A DNA stretch of 64,000 bases. Origin: Ornithinimicrobium sediminis. Lineage in GTDB: Bacteria; Actinomycetota; Actinomycetes; Actinomycetales; Dermatophilaceae. Location of the stretch: the NCBI RefSeq assembly GCF_021272345.1, contig NZ_JAJSDQ010000002.1, positions 372,001-436,000 on the forward strand, written 5' to 3'. Below the pieces are notes generated by a model. That model searched no databases. It was not told where the DNA came from and saw only the letters and a list, made by a program, of their open reading frames with translations. Both the position numbers and the translations under genes were made by a program. Shown piece after piece: positions 26,257-34,117 of this stretch; the first letter of the stretch is position 1; every line of letters starts with the position of its first letter.

Positions 26257-27273
26257 ATGCGATTCGGAATCTTCGTGCCCCAGGGATGGCGGATGGACCT
26301 GGTCGGGATCGACCCGCAGGACCAGTGGGGGGTCATCGCCGACCTGGCCCGCCGGGCCGACGACCACGACGCCTGGGAGTCCATCTGGGTGTACGACCAC
26401 TTCCACACCGTGCCGGAGCCCAGCGAGCACGCCACCCACGAGGCCTGGAGCCTGATGTCCGCCCTGGCCGTGGTGACCTTCCGGGCCCGTCTGGGCCAGA
26501 TGTGCACCTGCATGAGCTACCGCGAGCCGACCTACCTCGCGAAGGTCGCGGCGACGGTCGACGCCATCTCGGCCGGGCGTCTGGACATGGGCATCGGCGC
26601 CGGGTGGTACGAGCACGAGTGGCGGGCCTACGGCTACGGCTTCCCGTCCGCGGGCGAGCGGCTGGCGCGGCTGCGGGAGGGCGTGGAGATCTTCCGGCAG
26701 ATGTGGACCACCGGGTCGGCGACCCTGGACGGGGAGCACTACCAGGTCGACGGCGCCCTGTGTCACCCCCAGCCGCTGCAGGGCACGAGCCACGCGGGGT
26801 CCGCGCGCAACGGCATACCCCTGTGGGTCGCGGGGGGCGGGGAGCGCAAGACCCTGCGGATCGCGGCCGAGTATGCCGACTACACCAACTTCGACGGCTC
26901 CCTGGAGGGCTTCCGGCACAAGTCCCAGGTGCTCGCCGGGCACTGTGCCGACATCGGGCGGGACATGGACGAGATCGTCCGCAGCGCCAACTACAACGTG
27001 GTCATCGGCAGCACCGAGGCCGAGGTCGAGGACCGGCTGGCGATGATCCGGGGCAAGGTGCTCGAGGCCGGCCTCAGCGACGCCAAGGCGGACGAGGTCG
27101 TCGCCGGGCTGCGCGCCGGCCCCGCGGTCGGCACCCCCGAACAGGTCGTGGAGACCCTGCGCGAGCTGCAGGACGCCGGGATGACCTATGCGGTCACCTA
27201 CTTCGCCGAGGCGGCCTACGACATCTCGGCCATCGAGCTCTTCGAGCACGAGGTCATGCCCGAGCTGCGGTGA
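26257..27273 (+). CDS. LLM-class oxidoreductase, probably F420-dependent
   Basis: This 338-residue TIM-barrel flavin/F420 oxidoreductase of the bacterial luciferase-like superfamily begins MRFGIFVPQGWRMDL. It carries VYDHFHTVPEP, LGQMCTCMSYREPTYLAKVAATVDAISAGRLDMGIGAGWYEHE (as seen in parts) and GTPEQVVETLRELQDAG. Actinobacterial members with this N-terminus are usually annotated F420-dependent, and F420 biosynthesis genes lie about 9 kb away at 35082-37123. The substrate is unknown. It is followed after 32 bases by the acyl-CoA dehydrogenase with its own -10 element. Confidence 0.85.
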   Translation: MRFGIFVPQGWRMDLVGIDPQDQWGVIADLARRADDHDAWESIWVYDHFHTVPEPSEHATHEAWSLMSALAVVTFRARLGQMCTCMSYREPTYLAKVAATVDAISAGRLDMGIGAGWYEHEWRAYGYGFPSAGERLARLREGVEIFRQMWTTGSATLDGEHYQVDGALCHPQPLQGTSHAGSARNGIPLWVAGGGERKTLRIAAEYADYTNFDGSLEGFRHKSQVLAGHCADIGRDMDEIVRSANYNVVIGSTEAEVEDRLAMIRGKVLEAGLSDAKADEVVAGLRAGPAVGTPEQVVETLRELQDAGMTYAVTYFAEAAYDISAIELFEHEVMPELR

Positions 27274-27293
27274 CAGCTGTCCCTACCGGCGAG

Positions 27294-27299
27294 TAAGGT
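27294..27299 (+). promoter_or_regulatory. Leaderless-type -10 (TAAGGT) for the FadE25-like gene
   Basis: TAAGGT ends 6 bases before the GTG at 27306. Confidence 0.45.
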
Positions 27300-27305
27300 G
27301 CGAGT

Positions 27306-28463
27306 GTGAGCGACGTCGAGCTGTTCCGGACCACCGAGGACCACGAGGCACTGCGCGAGGCGGTGCGTGAGGTGTGCGAGGCCAAGATTGGCCCGCACGC
27401 CGCGGCCGTCGACGAGCAGAGCCGCTTCCCCTCCGAGGCGCTCCGGGCGCTGACCGCGACCGACTTCCATGCCCCGCACATCCCGGAGGAGTACGACGGA
27501 GTCGGCGCCGACGCTCTCGCCACGTGCATCGTCATCGAGGAGGTCGCCCGCGTCTGCGCCTCGTCCTCCCTCATCCCGGCGGTGAACAAGCTCGGCACGA
27601 TGCCGGTCATCCTGGCCGCCTCCGACGAGCTCAAGCAGCGCTACCTGCCGCCGGTGGCACGTGGGGAGGCGATGTTCTCCTACGGTCTGTCCGAGGCCAA
27701 CGCCGGCAGCGACACCGCCGGCATGACCTGCAAGGCCGTCGAGCAGCCGGACGGCTCGTTCGTGCTGAACGGCCAGAAGTCGTGGATCACCAACGCCGGG
27801 GAGTCGGAGTTCTACACCGTGATGGCGGTGACCGAGCCCGACGCACCGCGAGGGCGCAACGTCAGTGCGTTCGTGGTCGAGCGCTCGGACGAGGGCTTCA
27901 CGTTCGGTGCTCCGGAGAAGAAGATGGGCATCAAGGGGTCGCCGACGCGGGAGCTGCTCTTCGACGACTGCCGCATCCCCGGTGACCGGCTCGTGGGGGA
28001 GCGCGGTGAAGGTCTGCGGCTGGCGCTGCACACCCTTGACCACACCCGGGTCACCATCGGCGCGCAGGCCATCGGCATCGCCCAGGGAGCGCTCGACTTC
28101 TCCCTCGGCTACGTCAAGGAGCGCAGGCAGTTCGGCAAGGCTGTCGCCGACTTCCAGGGTGTGCAGTTCATGCTCGCCGACATGGCCATGAAGCTCGAGG
28201 CGGCGCGGCAGCTGGTCTACGTGGCGGCTGCCAAGTCGGAGCGCGGGGACGCCGACCTGACCTTCTTCGGTGCCGCGGCGAAGTGCTACGCGGCGGACGT
28301 CGCGATGGAGGTCACGACCGATGCGGTGCAGCTGCTCGGTGGCTACGGCTACACGAAGGACTTCCCGGTCGAGCGCATGATGCGCGACGCCAAGATCACC
28401 CAGATCTACGAGGGCACCAACCAGATCCAGCGGGTCGTCATGGCCCGCCAGCTGCTGCGGTAG
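27306..28463 (+). CDS. Acyl-CoA dehydrogenase, FadE25-like
   Basis: This 385-residue acyl-CoA dehydrogenase has FSYGLSEANAGSDTAGM, NGQKSWITNAG, the substrate/FAD contact RVTIGAQAIGIAQGAL, LGGYGYTKDFPVERMMRDAK and IYEGTNQIQRVVMARQLL. The catalytic Glu is in IYEGTNQ. The sequence and its place next to purEK match mycobacterial FadE25, one of the most conserved actinobacterial members. It would oxidise a short to medium acyl-CoA. A nearby GTG at 27304 is out of frame. A 20-bp terminator hairpin follows. Confidence 0.9.
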   Translation: MSDVELFRTTEDHEALREAVREVCEAKIGPHAAAVDEQSRFPSEALRALTATDFHAPHIPEEYDGVGADALATCIVIEEVARVCASSSLIPAVNKLGTMPVILAASDELKQRYLPPVARGEAMFSYGLSEANAGSDTAGMTCKAVEQPDGSFVLNGQKSWITNAGESEFYTVMAVTEPDAPRGRNVSAFVVERSDEGFTFGAPEKKMGIKGSPTRELLFDDCRIPGDRLVGERGEGLRLALHTLDHTRVTIGAQAIGIAQGALDFSLGYVKERRQFGKAVADFQGVQFMLADMAMKLEAARQLVYVAAAKSERGDADLTFFGAAAKCYAADVAMEVTTDAVQLLGGYGYTKDFPVERMMRDAKITQIYEGTNQIQRVVMARQLLR

Positions 28464-28465
28464 AG

Positions 28466-28493
28466 CCAGGACCGACGGACCAGGACTGACGGA
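28466..28493. repeat. 14-bp tandem duplication after the FadE25-like gene
   Basis: CCAGGACCGACGGA is followed directly by CCAGGACTGACGGA, 13 of 14 bases identical. The repeat lies between the stop at 28463 and the terminator hairpin, so it looks like a small non-coding slippage product. Confidence 0.75.
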
Positions 28494-28534
28494 CCGGATC
28501 CCCCTGGGGCCAACGCCCCAGGGGGATCCGGTCC
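28491..28534. terminator. 20-bp perfect bidirectional terminator hairpin
   Basis: Arms 28491-28510 and 28515-28534 are perfect complements with a CAAC tetraloop. The hairpin lies between convergent stops at 28463 and 28557. No U-run follows. Confidence 0.8.
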
Positions 28535-28556
28535 GTGCGGCCGGTCGGCGGGCTCG

Positions 28557-29450
28557 TCAGTGGACGATCATCACCGGCATCCGCGTGTGGTGGAGCACCG
28601 CACGGGACGTGGAGCCGAGCATCAGCCCGGCCAGCGCTCCGTGGCCGCGGGAGCCGACGACGACGATGCTGGCGCCCTCGGCAGCCTTGAGCAGCGCGTC
28701 CTCCGGGCGGTCCTCCGGCGTCTCGGTCGTGACGACCAGGTCCGGGTGCTTCGCGGTGACCCGCGCGGCGGCGTCCTTGGCGGTGCGCTCGGCGCCGTCC
28801 TGCCGGTCCTTGACCGCCTCGGCCGTGGAGGAGTATCCGACAGGCGGCAGGTCCCACGGGTCCGGGTGCGGCGGGTGCCAGCTGGTGACGATGTGCAGCT
28901 CCGCGCCGTAGCTGGCGGCGAGGTCTGCGGCGCTGTCGACGGCGCGGTCGGCGCCGACGGAGCCGTCGGAGCCGACGACGATGCGGTGGTCGGGGCCGGG
29001 CACCTCGGCGTCGCCCTCACGGACCACGACGACGGGGCAGCGGGCGTGACCGCTGACGGCGTATGCCGTGGCGCCGAGCAGGGCGCCGCGCACACGACCG
29101 CGGCCGTGGCTGCCCACGACGACCATCGCGGCGCCGGTGGACGCCTCGTCGAGCGCCAGGGCCGGTCCGACGAGTGAGCTGGCGACATCCGCCACCACCT
29201 CCGGAGCAGCTGCGCGCGCCCGGTCCACCCCACGTGCCGCGACCGCTCGTGCGGCCTCGTGCACACGGTCGGGCTTCCACAGGCCCACGCTCACGTCGTG
29301 CGCGTAGGTGATGCGGTCTGCGGCGTGCAGCACGACCAAGGGCGCACCGGCGTGCACGGCGGCGCGGGCGGCCCAGTCGACAGCGGCGTCCGCAGTGGCT
29401 GATCCGTCGTAGCCGACCACGACGGGACGGGGACTGATGTGGTGTGTCAT
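28557..29450 (-). CDS. Tandem universal stress protein
   Basis: This 297-residue protein consists of two Usp domains. Each has the N-terminal Asp strand (VVVGYDGS; IVVGSDGS) and the ATP-binding G-x2-G-x9-G-[ST] loop (GSHGRGRVRGALLGATAYAV; GSRGHGALAGLMLGSTSRAV). The first domain reads GAT in place of GS at the end of the loop, the second has GST. Tandem ATP-binding Usps in actinobacteria are linked to hypoxia or dormancy. The ATG at 29450 has a strong GGAGG. Two palindromic GTCCYGGGAC elements 22 bp apart lie 72-104 bases upstream. Confidence 0.93.
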   Translation of the reverse strand: MTHHISPRPVVVGYDGSATADAAVDWAARAAVHAGAPLVVLHAADRITYAHDVSVGLWKPDRVHEAARAVAARGVDRARAAAPEVVADVASSLVGPALALDEASTGAAMVVVGSHGRGRVRGALLGATAYAVSGHARCPVVVVREGDAEVPGPDHRIVVGSDGSVGADRAVDSAADLAASYGAELHIVTSWHPPHPDPWDLPPVGYSSTAEAVKDRQDGAERTAKDAAARVTAKHPDLVVTTETPEDRPEDALLKAAEGASIVVVGSRGHGALAGLMLGSTSRAVLHHTRMPVMIVH

Positions 29451-29521
29451 GGCGACCTCCTGGTGGGATAACGGGACACCTTCAGGATGGCCTGGCAGGC
29501 GGACGAACTCCAGAGGCGAAG

Positions 29522-29553
29522 GTCCTGGGACGCCTAGGGTTTGGTCCCGGGAC
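29522..29553. promoter_or_regulatory. Paired GTCCYGGGAC palindromes upstream of the universal stress protein
   Basis: GTCCTGGGAC (29522-29531, one central mismatch) and GTCCCGGGAC (29544-29553, perfect palindrome) are spaced exactly 22 bp start to start, two helical turns. They lie between the LCP stop and the Usp gene. This is a candidate dimeric regulator site; the regulator is unknown. Confidence 0.4.
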
Positions 29554-29556
29554 GGA

Positions 29557-30837
29557 CTACGGCTCGATGGTGAGGGACTCGCCGTCGCGCAGGGCCTGGA
29601 AGAGCCGAGCGGACTCCGTCTCGTCCCACAGCACCGAGCTGCCCGCCTCCGTCTGGTAGTTGGAGTCTGCGACCGGCACCGTGAGGGAGGTGCCGTCACC
29701 GCCTGAGATGCTCCTCATCGCCAGGCCCACGCGCACCATGTCGACCAGCGAGGTGTCCTCACCGATGCGCAGCGCCGACCCGGTGGCGGTGCCGGCCTCG
29801 TGCAGCGCCCAGGGCACCAGCAGCGTGCTGGGCCGGGTCATCTCCTGCACGAGGGCGGCTAGGAACTGGCGCTGCCGCTCGACCCGGCCGAGGTCCCCGC
29901 GGGGGTCGGCGTACCGCATCCGCACGTAGGCCAGCGCGTCCTTGCCCTCCAGCTCCTGGCAGCCTGCCGCGAGGTCGAGGTCGCTGCGCTCCTCGACGAC
30001 GGGCTCCGGCAGGCACATACGCACGCCGCCCACGGCGCCGACCACGCCGACGAACCCGTCGAAGCCGATCTCGACGTACCCCTCGATCGCCAGCCCCGTG
30101 GACTGCTCGACGGCGTCGACCATCAGCGCGGGGCCCTCCAGGGCGTAGGCGGCGTTGATCTTGTTGAACCCGTAGCCAGGGATCTCCACGTAGGAGTCGC
30201 GGGGCACCGAGAGCAGCGTGGGGTCCTGCCCGAGCCCGGGCATGTGCAGCACCATGAGGGTGTCGGCCCGTGCACCCTCGACGCTGCCCGTCCGCAGCTC
30301 GCGGCGTTGCTCGTCGGTCAGGTCTGCGCGGCTGTCCGTGCCCACGAGCAGGATGTTCGTGCCGGCGGCGGGCGAGGGGCGGGCGGGGTTGTCCGGAGTG
30401 GCGTCGACCCGTCCGATGGCCAGCCAGCTCGCCGCGGCTGCCCAGACCAGGGCCAGGACATACACCAGCACCACTGCGGTCACCACGACGAGGACGCGTC
30501 GGGCGCCGTAGCGGGGCGGCCGCGGCGGGGGCTGAGCCGCTTGCCGGGAGGGTGCCGGGCGCTGTGTCGTGGCCACGCGGTAGGCCGCACGGTCCTCGGC
30601 CAGGTCGCGCGGACCCTCCCGTCGCCGGCGGGGCTCGACCCAGCCTCCGTCCTCCCACGGGTCGGAGGGCTGGTCCCAGCGCTCGTCGTCAGCCCGGTCC
30701 CAACCGTCGTCGGAGGCCTGGTCCCAGTGCTCGTCGGGCGCCTGGTCCCAGCCGTCGTCGGTCGGCCACGGGGCCGGCTCACCTCGACGGGTGCGAGGCA
30801 GCGGGCGGGTCCAGTCGTCCTCGGGGCGGTGCGGCAC
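29557..30837 (-). CDS. LytR-CpsA-Psr (LCP) family cell-wall ligase
   Basis: This 426-residue LCP protein has a long cytosolic N-terminus with four 8-residue Trp-Asp repeats (residues 27-58) and one transmembrane helix (about 114-138). The extracytoplasmic LCP domain has NILLVGTDSRAD, ADTLMVLHM, SVPRDSYVEIPGYGFNKINAAYALEG, GFDGFVGVVGAVGGV and YVRMRYADPRGDLGRVERQRQFL. The conserved Arg/Asp residues that bind the polyprenyl pyrophosphate are present. The family attaches envelope glycopolymers (arabinogalactan, teichoic acid-like) to peptidoglycan. The GTG at 30837 is 7 bases from TACCCT. It is the CpsA-like neighbour of a TIGR03089 gene in mycobacteria too. Confidence 0.92.
   Translation of the reverse strand: MPHRPEDDWTRPLPRTRRGEPAPWPTDDGWDQAPDEHWDQASDDGWDRADDERWDQPSDPWEDGGWVEPRRRREGPRDLAEDRAAYRVATTQRPAPSRQAAQPPPRPPRYGARRVLVVVTAVVLVYVLALVWAAAASWLAIGRVDATPDNPARPSPAAGTNILLVGTDSRADLTDEQRRELRTGSVEGARADTLMVLHMPGLGQDPTLLSVPRDSYVEIPGYGFNKINAAYALEGPALMVDAVEQSTGLAIEGYVEIGFDGFVGVVGAVGGVRMCLPEPVVEERSDLDLAAGCQELEGKDALAYVRMRYADPRGDLGRVERQRQFLAALVQEMTRPSTLLVPWALHEAGTATGSALRIGEDTSLVDMVRVGLAMRSISGGDGTSLTVPVADSNYQTEAGSSVLWDETESARLFQALRDGESLTIEP
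30664..30759 (-). repeat. Four tandem 24-bp (8-residue) Trp-Asp repeats inside the LCP gene
   Basis: Residues 27-58 read as four octads of the form D-[DE]-x-W-D-[QR]-[AP]-x, with Trp at positions 30, 38, 46 and 54. They lie in the cytosolic tail before the transmembrane helix. Confidence 0.85.
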
Positions 30838-30844
30838 GCCCTTC

Positions 30845-30850
30845 AGGGTA
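30845..30850 (-). promoter_or_regulatory. Leaderless-type -10 (TACCCT) for the LCP gene
   Basis: TACCCT ends 7 bases before the GTG at 30837. The identical hexamer faces the other way at 30868-30873, so the pair forms an inverted repeat. Confidence 0.45.
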
Positions 30851-30867
30851 TGCGAGCCTCTGCCCGA

Positions 30868-30873
30868 TACCCT
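30868..30873 (+). promoter_or_regulatory. Leaderless-type -10 (TACCCT) for the glycosyltransferase gene
   Basis: TACCCT ends 6 bases before the GTG at 30880. It argues for this start over the ATG at 30850, which would lie upstream of the promoter. Confidence 0.45.
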
Positions 30874-30879
30874 GCACGC

Positions 30880-31917
30880 GTGCCGACCCGACCGACCGAC
30901 CCCGCCGACGGGGCACACCGCCCGCTCGCCGTGTCGGTCGTGATGCCGGTGCGCAACGAGGAGCACCACCTCGCCGAGTCGGTCGGCTCCGTGCTCGCCC
31001 AGGACTACGCCGGCGAGATCGAGGTCGTCCTCGCCGTCGCCCCGAGCCAGGACGCCACCGAGCAGGTGGCCGAGGCCCTGGCCCGCGGGGACGCCCGGGT
31101 GGTCGTGGTCGGCAACCCGGGAGGGCGCACCCCGGACGGTCTCAACCTCGCTCTCGCCCGGGCACGCCATCCGGTGGTCGCCCGGGTCGACGGCCACGGG
31201 GCGCTCCCGGCGGACTACCTCAGCACAGCGGTCGAGGTGCTGCAGCGCACCGGTGCCGCCAACGTGGGAGGGGTGGCTCTGCCCGAGGGGCGGACACCCA
31301 TGCAACGCGCCATCGCGACCGCGATGGGCTCACCGCTGGGCATGGGGGGCGCGCGATTCCGGGTGGGCGGGGCCGAGGGCGAGGCGGAGACCGTCTTCCC
31401 CGGCGTCTTCCGTCGTGAGTGGATCGACCGGGTCGGCGGCTTCGACCCCCGCTATGACCGGGCGCAGGACTGGGAGCTCAACCTGCGCATCCGGCAGGCG
31501 GGGGGCGTGGTCTGGTTCACGCCCGCGCTCCGGGTGACCTACCGGCCGCGCGCCGGGCTGCGCGAGCTGGCTCGCCAGTTCTACAGCACAGGACAGTGGC
31601 GGCGTCGCCTCGCGCGAGAGCACCAGGGCGCCCTGGGCCCACGCTTCCTCGCCCCGCCGCTGACCGTGCTGGCGGTGACGCTCGGGGCGGTGGGGGCAAC
31701 GGCATACCGGCCCCTGGCCGTGCTGCCGCTGGGGTATGCCGCTGCCGTCGCCCTCGGCGGCTGGTGGATCGCGCGGCGCGAGCCGGTCGCGGTCCGGGTG
31801 CGCGTGCCGGCGGCTCTGGCGACCATGCACCTGAGCTGGGGGACGGGCTTCCTCGTGGGGCTCAGAGGGCGGAGCGGAGCTCCGGCTCCGTCTTGGCCCG
31901 CACCTCGTCCTCGGTGA
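30880..31917 (+). CDS. Family 2 glycosyltransferase (ExoA-like)
   Basis: This 345-residue GT2 enzyme begins its catalytic fold with [26 protein letters not shown], has a VARVDGHG divalent-metal motif in place of DxD, and [15 protein letters not shown] as the catalytic-base region. C-terminal hydrophobic segments ([35 protein letters not shown] in part) suggest membrane association. It probably adds a sugar to a lipid-linked envelope polysaccharide, consistent with the divergent LCP ligase. The last 56 bases overlap the convergent CoA-transferase B gene. GTG 30880 is chosen for its -10 spacing. Confidence 0.88.
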   Translation: MPTRPTDPADGAHRPLAVSVVMPVRNEEHHLAESVGSVLAQDYAGEIEVVLAVAPSQDATEQVAEALARGDARVVVVGNPGGRTPDGLNLALARARHPVVARVDGHGALPADYLSTAVEVLQRTGAANVGGVALPEGRTPMQRAIATAMGSPLGMGGARFRVGGAEGEAETVFPGVFRREWIDRVGGFDPRYDRAQDWELNLRIRQAGGVVWFTPALRVTYRPRAGLRELARQFYSTGQWRRRLAREHQGALGPRFLAPPLTVLAVTLGAVGATAYRPLAVLPLGYAAAVALGGWWIARREPVAVRVRVPAALATMHLSWGTGFLVGLRGRSGAPAPSWPAPRPR

Positions 31918-32497
31918 CCCCGGGAGCCAGCTCGCGCAGCACCAGCCCCTCGTCGGTCACGTCGACGACGGCGAGGTCGGTGATGATGCGCTGGACGACG
32001 GCCAGCCCGGTGATCGGCAGGGTGCACTCCCGCACGAGCTTGTAGGAGCCGTCGCGCGCCACGTGCTCCATGAGCACGATGACCTTCTTGGCGCCGTGGA
32101 CCAGGTCCATCGCCCCGCCCATCCCCTTGACCATCTTGCCGGGGATCATCCAGTTGGCGATGTCGCCGCCCTCCGAGACCTGCATGGCGCCCAGGATCGC
32201 CGCGTCGACCTTGCCACCCCGGATCATGCCGAAGCTCGTCGCCGAGTCGAAGAAGGACGCACCGGGCCGGACGGTCACGGTCTCCTTGCCGGCGTTGATG
32301 AGGTCGGGGTGCTCCTGGCCCTCCACGGGGTAGGCGCCGACACCGAGGATGCCGTTCTCGGACTGCAGCACGAGCTCCACGTCGTCGGCCACGTAGTTCG
32401 GCACGAGGGTGGGCAGCCCGATGCCGAGGTTGACGTAGTCGCCGTCGGCCAGCTCCCGGGCCGCGCGCGCAGCCATCTGCTCACGGGTCAGCGCCAT
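31862..32497 (-). CDS. scoB: 3-oxoacid CoA-transferase subunit B
   Basis: This 211-residue beta subunit has the catalytic Glu in SENGILGVG and the family signatures [13 protein letters not shown] and [24 protein letters not shown] (seen in part). With subunit A it moves CoA between succinyl-CoA and acetoacetate or a similar 3-oxoacid. Subunit A ends one base before this gene's start, so expression is coupled. The 3' end overlaps the convergent glycosyltransferase by 56 bases. Confidence 0.92.
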   Translation of the reverse strand: MALTREQMAARAARELADGDYVNLGIGLPTLVPNYVADDVELVLQSENGILGVGAYPVEGQEHPDLINAGKETVTVRPGASFFDSATSFGMIRGGKVDAAILGAMQVSEGGDIANWMIPGKMVKGMGGAMDLVHGAKKVIVLMEHVARDGSYKLVRECTLPITGLAVVQRIITDLAVVDVTDEGLVLRELAPGVTEDEVRAKTEPELRSAL

Positions 32498-32498
32498 G

Positions 32499-33296
32499 TC
32501 AGGACTCCTGTGCTGTCGCGGGGGTGGTCGCGGGGCGCACCGTGCGCTTCTCGATGCGCTTGTCGGCCGCCTGGTCGGGGGTCAGCGGCAGCACGCGTTG
32601 GATGTAGATGCCGGGCAGGTGCACGCTGTCGGGGTCGAGGTCCCCCGGCTCCACGAGCTCCTCGACCTCGGCCACACCGACGCGTCCGGCCATGGCGCAC
32701 AGCGGGTTGAAGTTGCGGGCGCTCTGCCGGAAGACGAGGTTGCCGTGGCGGTCGCCCTTCCACGCGCGCACCAGGCCGAAGTCGGCGGTGATGGCCTCCT
32801 CCAGCACGTAGTCGCGGGTCTGGTCGAGGAAGTCGAACCGACGGGTCTCCTTCGGCGGGGACGCGAGCACGACGTTGCCCTCGCTGTCGTAGCGCCAGGG
32901 CATGCCACCCTCGGAGACCTGGCTGCCGACACCGGTCGCGGTGAAGAAGGCGGGGATGCCGGAGCCGCCGGCCCGGAGCTTCTCGGCCAGGGTGCCCTGC
33001 GGGGTGAGCTCGACCTCCAGCTCGCCGGACAGGTACTGCCGCGCGAACTCCTTGTTCTCCCCGACGTAGGACCCGATGATCCGGCGGATCCGCCCCGCCC
33101 CGAGCAGCACGCCCAGGCCCCAGTCGTCGACACCGCAGTTGTTGGAGACGACCTCCAGGTCACCGGTGCCGCGGGCGAGAAGCTCGGCGATCAGCACGGA
33201 GGGGATCCCGCACAGGCCGAACCCGCCCACGGCCAGGGTCATGCCGTCGGAGATGCCCTCGACGGCCTCGGCAGCAGTGGCGACGACTTTGTCCAT
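32499..33296 (-). CDS. scoA: 3-oxoacid CoA-transferase subunit A
   Basis: This 265-residue alpha subunit has the signatures [21 protein letters not shown] (CoA loop GGFGLCGIP), [38 protein letters not shown] (seen in part) and [10 protein letters not shown]-like [12 protein letters not shown]. It partners subunit B directly downstream. The enzyme activates acetoacetate or related acids, which fits the acyl-CoA degradation genes elsewhere in the window. The ATG at 33296 lies 7 bases from TAGAGT; that hexamer contains the stop codon of the upstream TIGR03089 gene. Confidence 0.92.
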   Translation of the reverse strand: MDKVVATAAEAVEGISDGMTLAVGGFGLCGIPSVLIAELLARGTGDLEVVSNNCGVDDWGLGVLLGAGRIRRIIGSYVGENKEFARQYLSGELEVELTPQGTLAEKLRAGGSGIPAFFTATGVGSQVSEGGMPWRYDSEGNVVLASPPKETRRFDFLDQTRDYVLEEAITADFGLVRAWKGDRHGNLVFRQSARNFNPLCAMAGRVGVAEVEELVEPGDLDPDSVHLPGIYIQRVLPLTPDQAADKRIEKRTVRPATTPATAQES

Positions 33297-33303
33297 GCCG
33301 GGG

Positions 33304-33309
33304 ACTCTA
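33304..33309 (-). promoter_or_regulatory. Leaderless-type -10 (TAGAGT) for scoAB, using the upstream TAG stop
   Basis: TAGAGT begins with the TAG stop codon (33309-33307) of the TIGR03089 gene and ends 7 bases before the scoA ATG. Confidence 0.45.
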
Positions 33310-34047
33310 GTCGGCGGTGCCGAGGTCCGCTCCGGGGCCCGCCACGCGCTGCACCGCCTCGGACCGCATCCGCTGGTCCTCCGCCTGCGGGGAGCCGCCA
33401 CGCACGATCACGAGGGAGCCGTGCCCCGCCCAGACCGCCAGTGCCTGGTGCAGCAGGGTGTCGGTCCGGTCGGTCGTGACCAGCACACGCGTGCCTGGCG
33501 TCACTGCGCGCGGCATCAGCGCGCGGTATGCCGTGCGCACCCCGTCGGCGACGAGGGCGGGGTCCTCGGCATCCGGCTCGTCCCAGGGGGTGAAGTCGTC
33601 ACCGTGGCTCGCGAGGTCGCGCGCCTCGTCCATGACTCCCGAGCGCAGCTCGGCTCCGAAGCTCCGCGCCAGCGCAGGCAGGGCGACCGCGACGACCTCG
33701 TCGGCGTCCTCCGCAGCCCGGCCGGCCGGATCCGTGGTCACCAGCACGTCAGCGCCCTCGTGCGGGTCGACCGTGACCGTGGCTCCGACGGACCAGACCG
33801 CGAAGGCCCAGTAGAGGCTGCGCCAGTGGGGGGCAGGCAGTTCGAGCCGGACGACGCTGCCGGGAGCGACGTCGTAGTCCTCCTGCAGGGCGTTGGCGGC
33901 CTTGGCCACCCAGGTCGCGAACACCTTGCGCGACAGCTCGATCCGCTCGCCCTGGGTCGGCCCCGGAGAGTCGTCGTAGAAGGTCAGGGCCGGCCGGCTC
34001 GCGTCGTCGGCGAGCAGCTGGGCCAGCACGTCGGCGGGAGTGTGCAC
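33307..34047 (-). CDS. TIGR03089-family protein (partial AMP-ligase-like fold)
   Basis: This 246-residue protein resembles the N-terminal half of acyl-CoA synthetases (TPADVLAQLL, ALTFYDDSPGPTQGERIELSRKVFATWVAKAANAL, LPAPHWRSLYWAFAVWSVGATV). It lacks the ATP/AMP motifs (YTSGTTG, GRxD) and the C-terminal domain. TIGR03089 proteins are conserved in actinobacteria with no known function, and one follows the LCP gene in mycobacteria. Start: GTG 34047 lies 7 bases from TAGGTT, while GTG 34053 would leave only one base, so the former is preferred. It precedes scoAB, whose -10 overlaps this stop codon. Confidence 0.82.
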   Translation of the reverse strand: MHTPADVLAQLLADDASRPALTFYDDSPGPTQGERIELSRKVFATWVAKAANALQEDYDVAPGSVVRLELPAPHWRSLYWAFAVWSVGATVTVDPHEGADVLVTTDPAGRAAEDADEVVAVALPALARSFGAELRSGVMDEARDLASHGDDFTPWDEPDAEDPALVADGVRTAYRALMPRAVTPGTRVLVTTDRTDTLLHQALAVWAGHGSLVIVRGGSPQAEDQRMRSEAVQRVAGPGADLGTAD

Positions 34048-34054
34048 CCGCACC

Positions 34055-34060
34055 AACCTA
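34055..34060 (-). promoter_or_regulatory. Leaderless-type -10 (TAGGTT) for the TIGR03089 gene
   Basis: TAGGTT ends 7 bases before GTG 34047 and decides the start against GTG 34053. Confidence 0.45.
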
Positions 34061-34117
34061 GTGCACGGCCCCGGGGCCCGCGGCGGGCCGCGGACCCGGC
34101 CGTGCGACGCTACGAGC

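Noticed and set aside
29520-29556. DosR-type box upstream of the universal stress protein
   Set aside because: The GGGAC halves occur in the reverse arrangement and with the wrong spacing for the DosR consensus, so only a generic palindrome pair is reported.
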